Below are positions 1-12,381 of a stretch of 37,671 nucleotides of DNA, piece after piece. Source of the stretch: Pelargonium nanum (Eukaryota; Streptophyta; Magnoliopsida; Geraniales; Geraniaceae); the NCBI GenBank assembly GCA_036897485.1, contig JAYMTF010000384.1, forward strand, positions 1 through 37,671, given 5' to 3'. Each line of letters begins with the position of its first letter. Within the stretch, counting starts at the first letter, position 1. The notes under the pieces were generated by a model. That model was given only the letters and a program-made list of their open reading frames with translations, had not been told where the DNA came from and did not search any database. A program made the translations under genes and the position numbers.

Positions 1-60
1 AAACACAAAATGGAGTGAAAAAAGAAACTAATAATCAATGAAAAAAACATACAAAAAGAA
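1..60. other. A-rich left end
   Basis: About two thirds of these bases are A, with only a few T, far more one-sided than the flanking sequence. The pattern mirrors, as reverse complement, the T-rich right end of the window. Confidence 0.5.
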
Positions 61-2607
61 GCCCTTTTCAGTCTTTCTGGGTGGAAAGATCCTTTTGTCC
101 AGTCTCCGAGTTGAGGGTATAACAAAGTATAGAAAATCCGAGATATATTGTTTTAGTAGTGTTATCGCATTTGGAATATTTTAGAAATAAATATTAAACC
201 AAAAGGAGATCCCTACTTTCTCCAGCAGAGCCCCTGCCTAGACACAGTCGAAGAGGGTAAACAGTCAACAATATGGATGGGTGTAGGTAATACTGAAATT
301 AATACAAGCAGTGCTCTTTTGCGTTTCCCTATTTTGTTAAGGAAGTTTTGGTATATCCTCTCTTGATATGAAAAAAGTAATTTAGAAGATCCTTTTTATT
401 TTTGGGTAATGCAACCTGTTTAGTCTATAATACTTCAATTTGTCAATCATGTTTCGTTAATAAAAGCTCTTATAGAAAGTAAAACTCTTGCTATGACCTG
501 CTGGCCAGCTATTTGTACATTCCGATGCCTAGATCTCAAGCTTCTAAGGCAGCCATTTTTCAGTTGAAGAGCAAGGAGAGACAACCGACTGTTTAAAAAA
601 TGTACTTCCTTTATTACGTCTGACTCTCGTTTTTATTTAGTATATAAGAGATGCTCCCGTTAATTAGCGCCTTCCTTTGAGTTACTGAGCAGTAAAACTT
701 AAAGATGTCTTTCTACTACAGTTTACAGTGTTTTAGTATTATAGAATAACTGATAGTGTTGGCAAGGAAATAAAGTTCGAGGCTCGAAATATATATATAT
801 GAAATTTTCTGGTATCTGAGACTCTCGATGTGTAAACAAAGCTCCAGCTCCAAGGGCAGTACCTACTAGTAAATAAACGCCATACTACTCCTGTATAAGG
901 CAGATGATAAGAATAATAAGGAATAGTTCTTTGGTTACTGGAATGCAATCCCTTTTTCTTAAGTCGCTATCTCTAACTTAGATTGGAGGCAGATTTTCTG
1001 TCTAATGGATTATGAATATGCGAGTGTTCCACTCTAAAAGTAACAATAAAGTATTCGACCTAACTAACCAATTTATGTTGTTGTAAGGAGGGCCTCTTTT
1101 TGTAAAGGGGTATAACCTAATTCTCGGAGATAACAAAAATATGCGGATGAAAACACCAAAGTCTACTTTTATACATTACTGGAGCTCCTTAGAACTACGC
1201 CAAGTGAAACGCAATCCGATTGCCAATAATACTTGCAATTCAAAACAAAAAAATCAATACTTAGGTGCAGCTCTTCCTCTAGTATTTGTAACACGGCTCC
1301 TCAATTTGTATGTAATATTTTAATTTACTCTCGGTTAGCATTGTAATTCTGCCAATTATATATTAGAATCCTTACTACATTGGATGATGGAACAAAAACC
1401 GCTTTACCGGTCAATCCTAAGGAATGCATTTCATTAATCCCAGCTTTGAAAAGCGACAAAATATACTATCTTCATACATATTTACTACATAACAATTGAA
1501 TTGTATATAAAGCCAAAAGTCGAATAGGCAAAGGGTTTTAAGGGGCTTGGATATTACACAAGGGTGGAATTGATATAAGTTAAACTCTTTCTTTAATAAT
1601 GTTTGTTCTTGCTCCTGCGGAACGAGTAATAGATTATCCAACATTTTTATTAATGCCGTTGGTTTGAATCCGATAAAAGAGCTCTTACTTGTATTATTTG
1701 TGTTGTGAAAAGCGGTATTCTATTATGGTTATGGACTTAGGATTCGCACCTTTGTAATTAATTTACATTAGAGAGTACTTCTGCTCGTCGCTTGCCATAT
1801 AGGGTGTTTTAACCTTTCTAGATCCAATTTATTATAGTTATACTGCCACTGCCCAAACCAAAAATCGATTCTTGCCGAGTCTAAATTACTGTTCTAAATA
1901 TTATATTTAATTCAGATCTATTTTATTGAGTACTCTAGTGACCACTTAAGGGAAAGAAGAAAGGATTCTGTACTGCAAAACAAAAAAGAATATAATAAAT
2001 GGCCTTATAGAACTTTTTAGTAGAAAGCTAAATTACTCTGAGTCGCCATGGATTTGGTGTAAGAGTTGGGAGTCCTTTTGGAAAGTATATAATAGTGTAG
2101 AACTTGTGTCAAAAAAGTAAGTGAATGTTTCGATATTATTTGTCAGATAAAGCGAATACTTATAACTACGGAACTCCTGCCATATAACCTATTTGAGTTC
2201 TTTTGTTTAACTAGATGATATCCTATACTATAGGAAGAGGATTAGAGACCTAGACTCCTACTTGCTTGTACTTTCTGCATTATCCTATTAAAATTATAAG
2301 ACCAAAAGTAAAATCCTGTGCTCTTTTTGAATTTCCGGTTTGTGGGGAGGAAATAACCCTTAAAGAAGTCTTTACAAACCAATATAACAATGCTGTAAGC
2401 TCTACTCAGTAAGACATAACTTCCACTGAGAAAAATATATAAATTAAAACTTCCTATCTATTCAATAACTCTGGATCACTTTATACTAAAGTTTAACCTT
2501 TGCATGCTGATTCTGTGAACTAGTGACTTACGACTTGGCTATACTCCATTATAGTACACTGAAGGGTATACAAGAAGATACGAATCTATTTCTATTTAAG
2601 TGATTCA

Positions 2608-2686
2608 TACCTTAATAGTTTTATTAGTACTTAATATAAATTAAGGTAAGGACTTAGTATATAATTTATACTCAATACTAAAGTCC
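2608..2686. repeat. Two hairpins in tandem
   Basis: The first pairs TACCTTAAT (2608-2616) with ATTAAGGTA (2640-2648), a perfect 9-bp stem. One base later GGACTTAGTAT (2650-2660) pairs with ATACTAAAGTCC (2675-2686), eleven pairs with a single bulged A. The adjacency of two strong stems suggests selection or a common origin; function is unknown. Confidence 0.65.
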
Positions 2687-4227
2687 ATGTACGTCTAGTG
2701 CTCTTTATTTTCGTAACATATCTCCGAAGAAAAGTAAAAGTTTGCTATAGAAATGGCATAAATAGAGCTTTCGAAGTAAGATTGTTTATATTAAAAACTC
2801 ATCTTTATGAAGTTATTGGATATTAGAAAATGAAAGTAAGGTACAAGATACTTGGTAGTAATCTAAGATTTGCTTAGTAAAAAAGGGGTAAAATCTTTTT
2901 AATTGCCTTTGTATTTGATACTTTTCCTCGGTAATACGAATTGCTCAAAGTTCCCTTATATTCTCGACGAACGAAGTAATAATTACTATAAAGATCCCTC
3001 TTATTGACCTTATGGAAATTAACGACTGGAACAAGTTTTTGAACTAATTATGTTTTGTCTTTTTAATCCCTTTCGAGATAAATAAAAGCCTAGTTGAGTT
3101 AGACCCTAGTTAACAATAATAACACTTTACTAGAAGCCCAGCTATATTAGATTTCTTAGAGTCGTGTAGCTGTATATGACCAGTACAAGATTGTAATTTA
3201 CTGAATCAACGAAGCTTAGTCTTAGAACCAAAACTAACTCTAAATTGTCTGCCAAAATTCTAAATTAATTATAAGTATATATTATAAGAATCTCCAAAAA
3301 GCGAGTAGCTTAGATAAAACTGTGGTAGGTCGCAAGGACTAAAAACCCTTTGTACCATTGGTTTAACTTGTCGATTTAAGAGAGACCCTTGGCAAGAGGA
3401 TACTTTTTAAAAATTGTCTAATTAAGTTAAGTATTAAGTGGGAGTTTCGCGTAATTCCTTCTTAAATTAGTGCTATCTTTAACCTTTTTCTTTTAATCTA
3501 ATGAAATAAAACCAGAAATACCTTTATAAAAACTTCACTTTGTTACCTAATTATGTATGGTGGCGATTGAGTATGAAGTTCATTTTGATATGGTTTTTTG
3601 AAGGGGACCCCAATTAAAGAATGAGTCAAGATTGCGGAGCGCTCATTAACCTTGAAAAGTGCGTAGGAGTGGGTGTGCTGATTACTCAAGGAAAAGCTAG
3701 TACCTAGTATGAAGTAGTTAAGAAATTCCTAACTAACAAGTAGATAAGTAGGATACTTTTTAGGAAAGCAACAAAAGACAGGTCCAGTACTATGTGGTCT
3801 ATCCCTATGCAAAGTTTGAAAGAGGAAAGTCGCGTCTAACTACAAAAAGCACTAATCATAGTATCTCGAAAAAATTCTGGGAGTCCTCAAAGTGAGCAAA
3901 AACCGACATATAACTTTTACTAACCAACAAATTTGTATGAATTTTGTACTCGAATGGAGTTGACACTAAAAAGGGGCCTTGTCTGGTATACTTCTTATTC
4001 TTGATAAGGGTAAATCCTTACAGAAAAAAGGCCAGAGCAATAGGCAATGTATAAATAAAGATTCTAGATTGCTAAAATAGAACCTGTATTATATACATTT
4101 TCATCAAGAAAAACTAGGCGCAAGCAGAAATTATACTAGTTTTTTTCCCGTTTCATTGGGTTTTTGTTATCGTTTAATTCTTCATTTTGGATTTGCTTGG
4201 GGGTGCCTAAGGACGATGCGATGCCTT

Positions 4228-4763
4228 GAATTAATTTCTAAATAGTTCCTAAACAAGTAGTCTATTCATCTCGACTAACTAAATTCATGTTGGTGCTGCT
4301 AATGTAGCTAAGATTTCTTGTCCTTATCCAGTGAATCCCGTCTTTAATAGCCTTGAAAATAGTAAGCCCTCCACAATCCTGATTACCTCGAACCCCGGCT
4401 ATATAGTGTGTTTTATACTTGTTATAGCATTCTCGTTTTTAGGTCCCTACGAGTGTTCCTACCTTGAACCTCGCTGACAATGATAGATAAAAATATGAAT
4501 TATAGCATTATTCACATATGTATTTCCTATTTTCACCCTCTTAACCAAGTACCCTCTTTTAAAATATGACTGCTCGTATAAACTTTTTTTTGTATTAGAG
4601 AAGCAAGTAAGTATAAAACTTTCAGAACTAAAAGAGCGCCCCTCAAAACTTGTAACCCTAATTCTCGAGCAGCTCAGAATTTAGAAGCTAGAGATACGGA
4701 AAAGCTCTTCTAATGGGGTTTTTTAAAATTAATTTCTAAATAGTTTCTAGTACAAGTAGTTAA
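4228..4763. repeat. Direct repeat pair of about 34 bp
   Basis: The word AATTAATTTCTAAATAGTT begins copies at about 4228 and 4729. Each is followed by a similar ACAAGTAGT segment, with a few substitutions and a small length difference. Similarity fades beyond. The roughly 500-bp separation suggests a local duplication whose remainder has diverged, or a short dispersed repeat. Confidence 0.5.
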
Positions 4764-5550
4764 CATCTATTACAATAGAGAATAAATTCTGTGTAACAAG
4801 CGACTAAGTCTCTCTGCTATGGGGTATGAGAAAGATAGCTTTTAAGCTTATATTAGGGCTTTCCGCTTTAAACGGGTCTCATAAATTCCGTACCTAATTT
4901 TGTGCAGAAAAAATAGGGCAATAAATATTCCGAATTCTTAAACTGCAAGAACCCTTGCTTCATTTGGAAAAAAAAAGTATAACCTATTTAGAAATTCTTA
5001 AAAATTATCATATGGTATATAACTAAAATCCTGTAATTTGCAAAATAGAAAGAGAAGCTATTTTATTAGGTTTCATCAATAAGGGGAGCTCCTTTACTTT
5101 TCGGTTGTTAAAGAATCTCTAAGGGAATGCTGAAATGGTAACCCGTACATCACATTCTTTATCATTTAGTATACAACTTGCTGAGGTTCCTGTCTGCATT
5201 CAGGATAAATATATTAAGAGGCTACACTTTCGTATTCCTCCGGTTTAACTTAAGGGCACTCAAGAGATCAAGAATTAAGTAAGTTGCTTTTGTGTTCCTT
5301 TGTTCTATAAAGGCATTGGGGAAACTTCTAACTCTCCCCTGATCTAGTGTAATAAGTAACAACGAATTGTGAGCTAAGCAATGAAATTTAGAAAAAGCAT
5401 AGGAGTCAAAGATCTGAAGGGGTTCTTCAAGTTGATCAATCTGGGTTTCCTATTGAAAATCTTTCTATTTAACGTCACAGTTTTTTTTTTTTCATTTGTG
5501 CTTTGATCTTTCGAGTTATGAGTCTTTATAGGGCAAAGCTGGGTAGTAGT

Positions 5551-5745
5551 TAGAGTCTTGGTTTTTTTAAGTTAGTCTTAATCCTCACTAGTTACTAAAG
5601 TATCTCCTACTACTTAACTTATGGATTTACTCTAGTAGTATGCTAGACTTCGATATTCTTCAAAGTTTATATATCCTTATATAAACTTCTATAACTACTT
5701 CATTTCAACACCTATTGGCTTGATACTAAAAAAACCAAGACTCTA
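5551..5745. repeat. 195-bp segment bounded by perfect 19-bp inverted repeats
   Basis: The 19 bases at 5551-5569 (TAGAGTCTTGG followed by a T-run and A) recur as a perfect reverse complement at 5727-5745. The 157 bases between contain a second perfect hairpin at 5663-5688 (11-bp stem, loop TCCT). The arrangement resembles a tiny element with terminal inverted repeats, or a large cruciform-forming transcript structure. I see no obvious target-site duplication outside the arms and no coding capacity within. Confidence 0.75.
5663..5688. repeat. Perfect hairpin, 11-bp stem, 4-base loop
   Basis: AAGTTTATATA (5663-5673) and TATATAAACTT (5678-5688) are exact reverse complements around TCCT. It lies inside the larger 5551-5745 inverted repeat, towards its right arm. 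Confidence 0.75.
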
Positions 5746-7349
5746 TCTTAATTTAGACTATTTGCGTATTTCATAATATTGTACCCTCCCCCGTCAGCTC
5801 GTGAAAGTGTCATATGTAGGTGGTTCACAGGGCCAAGATAGTAAGAAAACTCCTGCTACAAAAAATAATACGTATCTAAGACCGCTACTTTATTTACATT
5901 TTGTTTACAATTAAGGGGAATCCATTTTTATTGATTCAGATTCATATCTGTTTCGGAAGAATTTTGAAACCTTGTTATAGATCCTATTTTGAGGAGCGCA
6001 TGCTATCTAGGTAGAAACCGGTCACCCCTTATTTGTATTAGTATTCAATAAAATTAGATAACTATTCATATTAAATTAAGCCCGTTAAAATTCCTAGGAG
6101 TTCCTTCAGTTTACTGAAAGAGATGTTCCTGGTAATAACCAGCGTGCCCTAGAAGTTTAGATAAAGCCAAAAGTTTGCCATATTATATACATAATATCTA
6201 ATGACTAAGCAAATACTACCTAATAGAAAGCGAAATGAAAGATCATAAGGGTATTTTTAGAGAGTACGCGCGGCGATACTATTGATACTGAAAGGTTAGT
6301 CATGAATTTTTTGTATTTTTCAACAGGGTCTTTGGGCACTTTTAGTTATAAAGGAGTAGTCTTATTGTAACTGAAAGAGTACATAATTAAGTGTATCAAT
6401 TCATGGGATCCCTTATTTTTCTCTTATATTAACTAACCAAGAGTAGGCGACTGTCCAGCTTGATTTTCTCCTAGTATTTTAGGCTTTTGTGTCGAGCAAT
6501 TTAGTGCTAACTTTTCCTTTTATTTTCACTAGAAATTCAAGCTAAGAATCTATTGCAAAAGAGGTCCCAATAAAGCTTTTTTAAGCTCGATCCACTCCTG
6601 TAAACTAAGGAAAATCCATACGAAATTCTAGAACAAGTTTTTCTTTTATTTAACTTACCTACAAACTGTGTTTTGTAGTCGTAGTACCCCTGTATAGTGC
6701 TTCGGTACGTAGCCAAATACGGTCATGGTGTGAGAATAGGATCCATTATTGCAATGATTTTCTATTTAGCACTAGAAATATACTAATCGGTTCCACTAAT
6801 TAAGAATTGGCAGTTAACTTTCACTGAGAAATGCGATACTTTCTACACCATCGCCGGTATTCCCTTCCTATAAAGCTAAAGTTGATGCTAGGGTATAGGG
6901 TATGGTATATACAGCGACTCGACCTATTAAGTGTCTACAAGTAATGGCTTTTTAAGGCTTCCCAAAACGAATCTAGAGTTTCTGTTTCCATAGGGCGATT
7001 GACGAAATCCTTATTATAAAGGAAAATCTCGGTTAAAGAATTACATATAATTAAGAAAAAGTCGGCATAGCTTGGTTGATTTTGAGCAAAAGACTTCCAA
7101 GCTTTAGATAAAAGGTTTAAATGGTGTCACCTTGATGTAATACGCATAACTATCCTAGTCAACTATGCAGGAACCAAAAAAGCTAATTAATGTTTATCAT
7201 TCGACGGTTCCACTTAATTAGTATTAGTAAGTATCCGGTAGAATCAAAGTTTTTAGAGGGCAGGAGTCCCCTATACTTGTTCAGACCCAAGTCGATTTTA
7301 TAGAATATAGTAGAAATTTATACTTGCTGATATAATTAATTAGTAGACT

Positions 7350-7416
7350 TAATTTATATCTTAAATTACCTAATAAGTGCATGGACTTATGGTATTTACG
7401 TCCTTAGGATAAGTCC
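7350..7416. repeat. Two neighbouring hairpins
   Basis: TAATTTA (7350-7356) pairs with TAAATTA (7362-7368), and GGACTTAT (7383-7390) with ATAAGTCC (7409-7416). The GGACTTA word at the base of the second also begins the second hairpin at 2650, so the two loci may be related. Confidence 0.5.
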
Positions 7417-8592
7417 CCAGATTAAGGAAAAGTGACCAGATTGGCTTAATCCCAAAATTCAAGATCTAGTTATTTTGTTCGAGCTATATCGAACGTTATC
7501 TTTAAAACTTCTATATAATTAGTTTTTTGTCAGCTAATCAACTAAGGATTAGTTCCAATTCATAGGTCATTGGTAAATTAAATAAATGCGGAGGCTCTTG
7601 CTGAGAGATTGTCTAAACTTTCCGATATATATGCTCGTAAAACTAATGAAATAATATACGAAAAAGCACTAAACAGGATCTTGCATTATTTTTTTTTTAA
7701 GTTGAAACCTTTTCTTTATTCATAATTATACCGATACTTATATAACTTTAACGGGTATTTTATCTTTTAACAAGTAGTGCTTAACCCTAGGAAGTAATTC
7801 ACTCAACTAAAAAAACTCCTGTAATTATAATTAAAGGATTTCGTTTTATAACTTCAAAGTGTAGACTTGAGTAAGGTATACTCTGGGATAAGAAATAGCT
7901 TAGTAATTTATGCCCCAAAGAAGGGTCACGCTGGGATTATATAAGGAAGATCGGAGGTTTACAAGAATAAATCTGGGAAACGTTAGACTATATACACTTA
8001 TATATATGAATATGAGATTATAACAACTCTTGCTATAGCTTTAATTACTTGTCTGATAAAAAATTTATATACATAAAATATTTAAGAAACAAGGCTTATC
8101 TATATAGAGTATAAAGCATAACCCCCTTTTTAGAAGGGCTCTTTTGTAAAAAGTTTGTTCATTTTTTGGTCGTATTTTTAAAGCTGAGTTTGATCAATAG
8201 ACAAAGACTTTTTGGGCTTGATAGAAAATAAAGAGTGTATAATATTTTTGTTTGTTCGTGAGGATTATAACTATTCTTTGATTTCTATTAAGGAAACCCC
8301 TGGCTATAAGTCCCCTATGACTTAACACAAGGTATACAGAATTCTATATATTCTAGTTTGAGAAAGATAAAGTAAAGACTTAAAATTACAGAAATGAACT
8401 CAATTAGGGATTAATGAATACCATGAACAGAGGACACCAAAAAGCACTTCTTTATCGTTATAACTTGGTCAGCTAATAAGATTTATTAGTATTTCCGCGG
8501 AGGGTAGGCGTACTCTTCGTATTGTTTTCAGAATAATAGTGTTTTAGTAGTAAATCAAGCAATGCTTTAGTAACTCATAGCCCGCTTTGCAG

Positions 8593-8644
8593 AGTACTAT
8601 TTTAAATATCAATTCGAATTCAAATTAACCTTTAAAATAGTACT
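8593..8644. repeat. Perfect hairpin, 14-bp stem, 24-base loop
   Basis: AGTACTATTTTAAA (8593-8606) pairs exactly with TTTAAAATAGTACT (8631-8644). The loop holds a further palindrome, AATTCGAATT at 8611-8620, so the element can form a nested structure. There is no gene nearby. Confidence 0.75.
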
Positions 8645-8743
8645 TGACCGTATTCCCTATCTCTCGAGACTTCAGCTCTAAAATTAAAACTAAACTAGAA
8701 TATCATAGGATTTTAGCAGAACTCTTATTTTAATTATTTCCTA

Positions 8744-8759
8744 GAACTAGAGAACTAGA
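8744..8759. repeat. 8-bp perfect tandem duplication
   Basis: GAACTAGA occurs twice without a gap. It is a minor local duplication, probably from replication slippage. Confidence 0.5.
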
Positions 8760-10472
8760 AGGAGCTCAAAACACTAATCTTTCAGTTTGCCCTCCCTTTT
8801 TAGTATCTAACTATTTATATATATACTGTCTATCAGTATTAATTGAAACCCTTTAAAGAGCTCCTTCCTTAATTTAGTAGATCCCCTTCATTTTAGTTTT
8901 CATTTCTCTCTGGTACTAATTTAGAGATACCCCTACCTAAGCTTAAGTAATAAATTACATAAATCCGAGAAGAATCTTAGGTGTTTTAGTTAGTTTTTAA
9001 TAAATACGTTAATTGTTCTTTTTCTGGTTATACTATTGTTTGAAGTCTATACTATAATGAGTCATAGCGTACCTTATCTAAAGCTAAAGAACTTTATTTA
9101 GTTATATTTATAAATAATATAGGGGCTCTCACGAGAAGAACCCTTGCTGCCATCTGTATTACTAGCATAAGTAAGCCTCCGCAAGCTCTACAAAGTAGAA
9201 TATAGGTCTGATCAAGCTTTTACCTTAATACCCCGGTACCTTATCGTTTTCTTTTATGATTTATGGGAATTCTTTTGTTATTTCAATTCCTTCAGGTTTT
9301 ATCTAAATGGTAACTAAAAGCTGAATTCTATTTCCATTGTAGAGATACCCCAAAGAAGCATATTAACTTTATATTTATATTTCCTATTTTGGGGGGTTTC
9401 CCGCCGGTAAGAGCAGTTATCAAAAACTAATTATCTTTAGTTCAAATCTAGAATAACCTAAATTAGAGTCAATTTAAATGGGACCCCGATTAATCTTAAA
9501 GAAGAATCCACTTTGTGGGAGGGTTTCGAAGACTAAATTAATGCTAAATTAAAAGGGGTAATCCAATAAATAAATCTAAGTTCGTCTGCTTTGGACCTTT
9601 CAAAGTACTCGTACAACTTTTGAGATATATGTTATTAAAGAAATAATGGAGATAATCTTCAGTTTTACTTTTGTATATCTTACATGGGGCCAAGGCTAGT
9701 TTCTAGTTAAAGTCTTATAACAAAAGCCAAAAAGTGGCTCCTTCTTAAGGCCTCTCTGGTCTCGGACTGGGGCTATTATAATAATCCTCGATTCCTTTAT
9801 ATAGTATTATTCTTTATTCCCAGGTTTCTTCAAGAGATTTGCTAAGTTTTCTTTAAAGTATAAATTCCAAACATTGTTCGATCCAAGTTCCACTTTTAGC
9901 ATGAGAACTGAAAGAGTTATACAGACTTAATGAGAGATTCCCCAGAATCACTTTCCTTAGGAATCCTAAGGCTTCGCCAATCATGATAGAGAGACCTTGG
10001 AAATCATTCTCATTCTAATAATAGCAACATGACGACTAGTAAGAGCAAAAATTTCACATGGATTAGTTTTTTCGTGAATTATAAAAATCTGAATTAGAGA
10101 TACCTTTTTAGCGTGCAGGTTTCTCTTAACGGAGTCTTATAACATATAATACCATAGAACAAGAATTTTTATAGAATTTAGTTAACAACCAGGGTTCTTA
10201 TGTCTCACATTTAAAAATATCTCTAGTAATAAATAACACTTTGTTGGTTAAACCTATAGGACCCACATATACATTAACCGTGATCTCAATTTTATTTATA
10301 GCGTATAGTGTCCAGTTGTTTAAATAGGCCAGAGGATAAAAACCCTTCTGATGAAAAATGTTTGAAGAAACGTCAAGCTGAATACTAAACACTTTTTGAC
10401 ATAACTATAATTATGTTACCTAATCTAATAAAGAAGCTGTTCCATCATATGAAATTTGTATAGATAGTATGG

Positions 10473-10509
10473 GACCCTCCTTAGCTAAAAAAGGATTCAA
10501 AAGGGTCCT
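10473..10509. repeat. Nested stem-loop
   Basis: GGACCCT (10473-10479) pairs with AGGGTCC (10503-10509), and inside it TCCTT pairs with AAGGA. It is one of the GC-richer folded elements in otherwise AT-rich sequence. Confidence 0.5.
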
Positions 10510-11505
10510 TTAGAACGAATACCTGTTTGTTTCTTTTTTGGAAAGCATAATTAAAGACTGTAGAACACGGATTTTTAGTTTTCGGGACAATATACAAAAA
10601 ACGGAATATCTAGGACTTAATTATAAGGGGACTCCTCAGTAAAAATGTATAACCTAACAGTGTAAAGGCAAGCTCCTCTGTTATATCCAGTTTTAATCAA
10701 GAAATAATTTTTTAAGTAAAATAGGGTCTATTAACTAGGTTTAAGCCCTTATAACTTTATAAAGGTTAAGGGTTATGTTTTGCTTTTCCTGTATATTACT
10801 AAGCTGCACTGGGTTATTAAGTATAGTAGTGCTCCCTTAAGATCAGGAATAGGTTACTTATGCTTTTATAACTGTAGAGTAAACTTTGTCATAAGCCGAT
10901 CCCTTCGCTTAATGTTACCTCTAACAATTCCAATTTAATATGAGTTGTATTTTTTAGGATAAAAAGGGTTCCATACACTAAGCATTCAAGCGCATTATTG
11001 AAAGAATATAGAGTACACCAGTTACGTAAATTTTTTATATTTTAGCGTCCCCTAAGGAATAGAGATCATTCATTTTTATAGGCTAGCTAGCTCCTAAGAG
11101 AGCCTTTTGCCTTTGAAGGTTGTGAGAAGTCCCATATTGAGTGAGCAAGACTAGATACTTTTATGCATATATAATTAAGCTCTACTTTATGTTGCATACC
11201 TGCAATAAGGGAGCTACTGTGGTACAAGGGTGCCTTGAAAAACTAAAAGGATAACACAAAAAGGTTGGTTAAGTTTTCTTAAATCTAACAATAACAGTGG
11301 CTTTTTAATTTCATTTTGTTAGAACCTTGTCAAGAGCTAGTGTTTACCGTGTTAAGCTAACCAGATAAAGTTTACAGGAATACTTTTCTTTTACGCAGTA
11401 TCAATTTCCAAAGAATTCCTATTCCATTGAAGCCAGGGCTTTCAAGTAGAATACTTATCCTTTTTTTGTTTTGACCCGCATAGTTCAAAAATTATCCTTT
11501 AGTTT

Positions 11506-11578
11506 TTTTAGGCGCCTCATAGGTTAGAGCACAAGACTCCGAATCTTTCGGTCAAAGGTTCAAATCGTATCATAAAGA
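11506..11578 (+). tRNA. tRNA-Arg(CCG)-like, partly degenerate
   Basis: This is the best cloverleaf in the window: 73 bases with canonical spacing. Acceptor TTTTAGG/CATAAAG makes six of seven pairs (one wobble, one G-A mismatch). The D-arm has CTC/GAG with loop ATAGGTTA, including G18, G19 and A21, though pair 10-25 is C-C. The anticodon stem pairs four of five around the loop CTCCGAA, giving anticodon CCG with T33 and A37. The variable loop is five bases. The T-loop TTCAAAT is intact but its stem pairs only three of five. The D and anticodon arms resemble organellar tRNA-Arg(CCG) as I remember it. It may be a divergent functional tRNA, a recent pseudogene, or a chloroplast-derived copy. Confidence 0.5.
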
Positions 11579-12381
11579 AAAAACGACAGGTAAAGAGCTT
11601 CATAGGGCAGCTTCATTAGTAAACATCTAGCTAGTTATGCTAAGAAGAAGGTACCTAATGGATATGGGATCCGTATTAATTGACGTAATTACTAAAACAA
11701 AGAAGGAAATCCCTCTATAAAAAAACAAGGAACCCGTATTGGATACAACTAATTTATTATATAGTGCCGAACTATCTCCTATTTACTAAAAACAAGACTT
11801 GAATGAAATAGGGATAATTTAATTTATTAAGGAGGCTCCTCCAGGGTTAGGGGCTGCTAGGTTATTCTGTATAATCAAGAGACATAAATATTTTCTGGAA
11901 TCTATGCCTTTTTCAAGGAGCATCTCATTAGGGACACAAGAAGTTGATCTTTATTTATTCAAGAAAGAGACTCGGAGTTAAGTTTCTTAGGATTCTTAGC
12001 TTAGAGTAATCCTTAATTTAGATCCAGTTTAATTAATAAAGATAGGCCTTATTCCTGGCTGTTACTATGAAAATTTACTTAGTTGTTACTACGTTTCATT
12101 TAGTATTCTTTAGTTTAGTTTAATAACCTCTTGTATATATCTTGTTAAACTCAGAATTGGTTTAATTTTTTTCTAGTACTAGTAGTTCTAAATCAGTGAG
12201 TGTAAGCCAGTCTCGGTTTTATATTACTTTGAAAAATTTTTGTTATAGACTTTACCAAGGATTCTTCAAAGCACTTAGTAGGAATACCTTTTCTATTTTA
12301 AAACGAGTAACTCAGAGGTATTTTCCTCATTGTTATAGTTAACTATATAAGACCAACAAAAAGGACATAGGAGAAAGCTTA

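Larger units (their letters stand above)
61..5550. other. Intergenic, no recognised gene
   Basis: Stops are dense in all frames and the few short ATG frames (such as 1141-1323, and 1417-1644 on the minus strand) match no family. It holds the (AT)n run at 789-800, the tandem hairpins at 2608-2686, the 34-bp repeat pair at 4228 and 4729, and scattered GGG/CCC mini-palindromes. A T-arm-like word at 1658-1674 pairs well, but no anticodon arm accompanies it. Confidence 0.6.
5746..11505. other. Intergenic, hairpin-bearing
   Basis: No gene is recognised; the only 60-plus-codon frame (10198-10392, minus) looks random. Structures worth noting besides those listed are a 6-bp hairpin GTTCGA/TCGAAC (7477-7494) and a 7-bp hairpin CCTTAGG/CCTAAGG around AAT (9955-9971). 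There is also a fold around CTTTATAAAG near 10750-10780. Confidence 0.6.

Noticed and set aside
1658..1674. Well-paired T-arm-like hairpin with loop TTTGAAT
   Set aside because: The stem pairs five of five with wobbles, but no anticodon arm or acceptor is found at the right distances.
1737..1775. Minus-strand tRNA-like word GCGAATCC
   Set aside because: Only the T-loop resembles a tRNA; the anticodon loop lacks T33 and its stem does not pair.
7807..7825. AAAAACTCCTGTAAT shared with 19523-19537
   Set aside because: Exact 15-base matches are expected a few times by chance at this composition.
11463..11479. T-rich word ending TTTTGACCCGC, repeated at 29954-29970 and upstream of tRNA-like sequences in both places
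   Set aside because: It was considered as a promoter, but matches of this length arise by chance in 37.7 kb and only two copies were seen.
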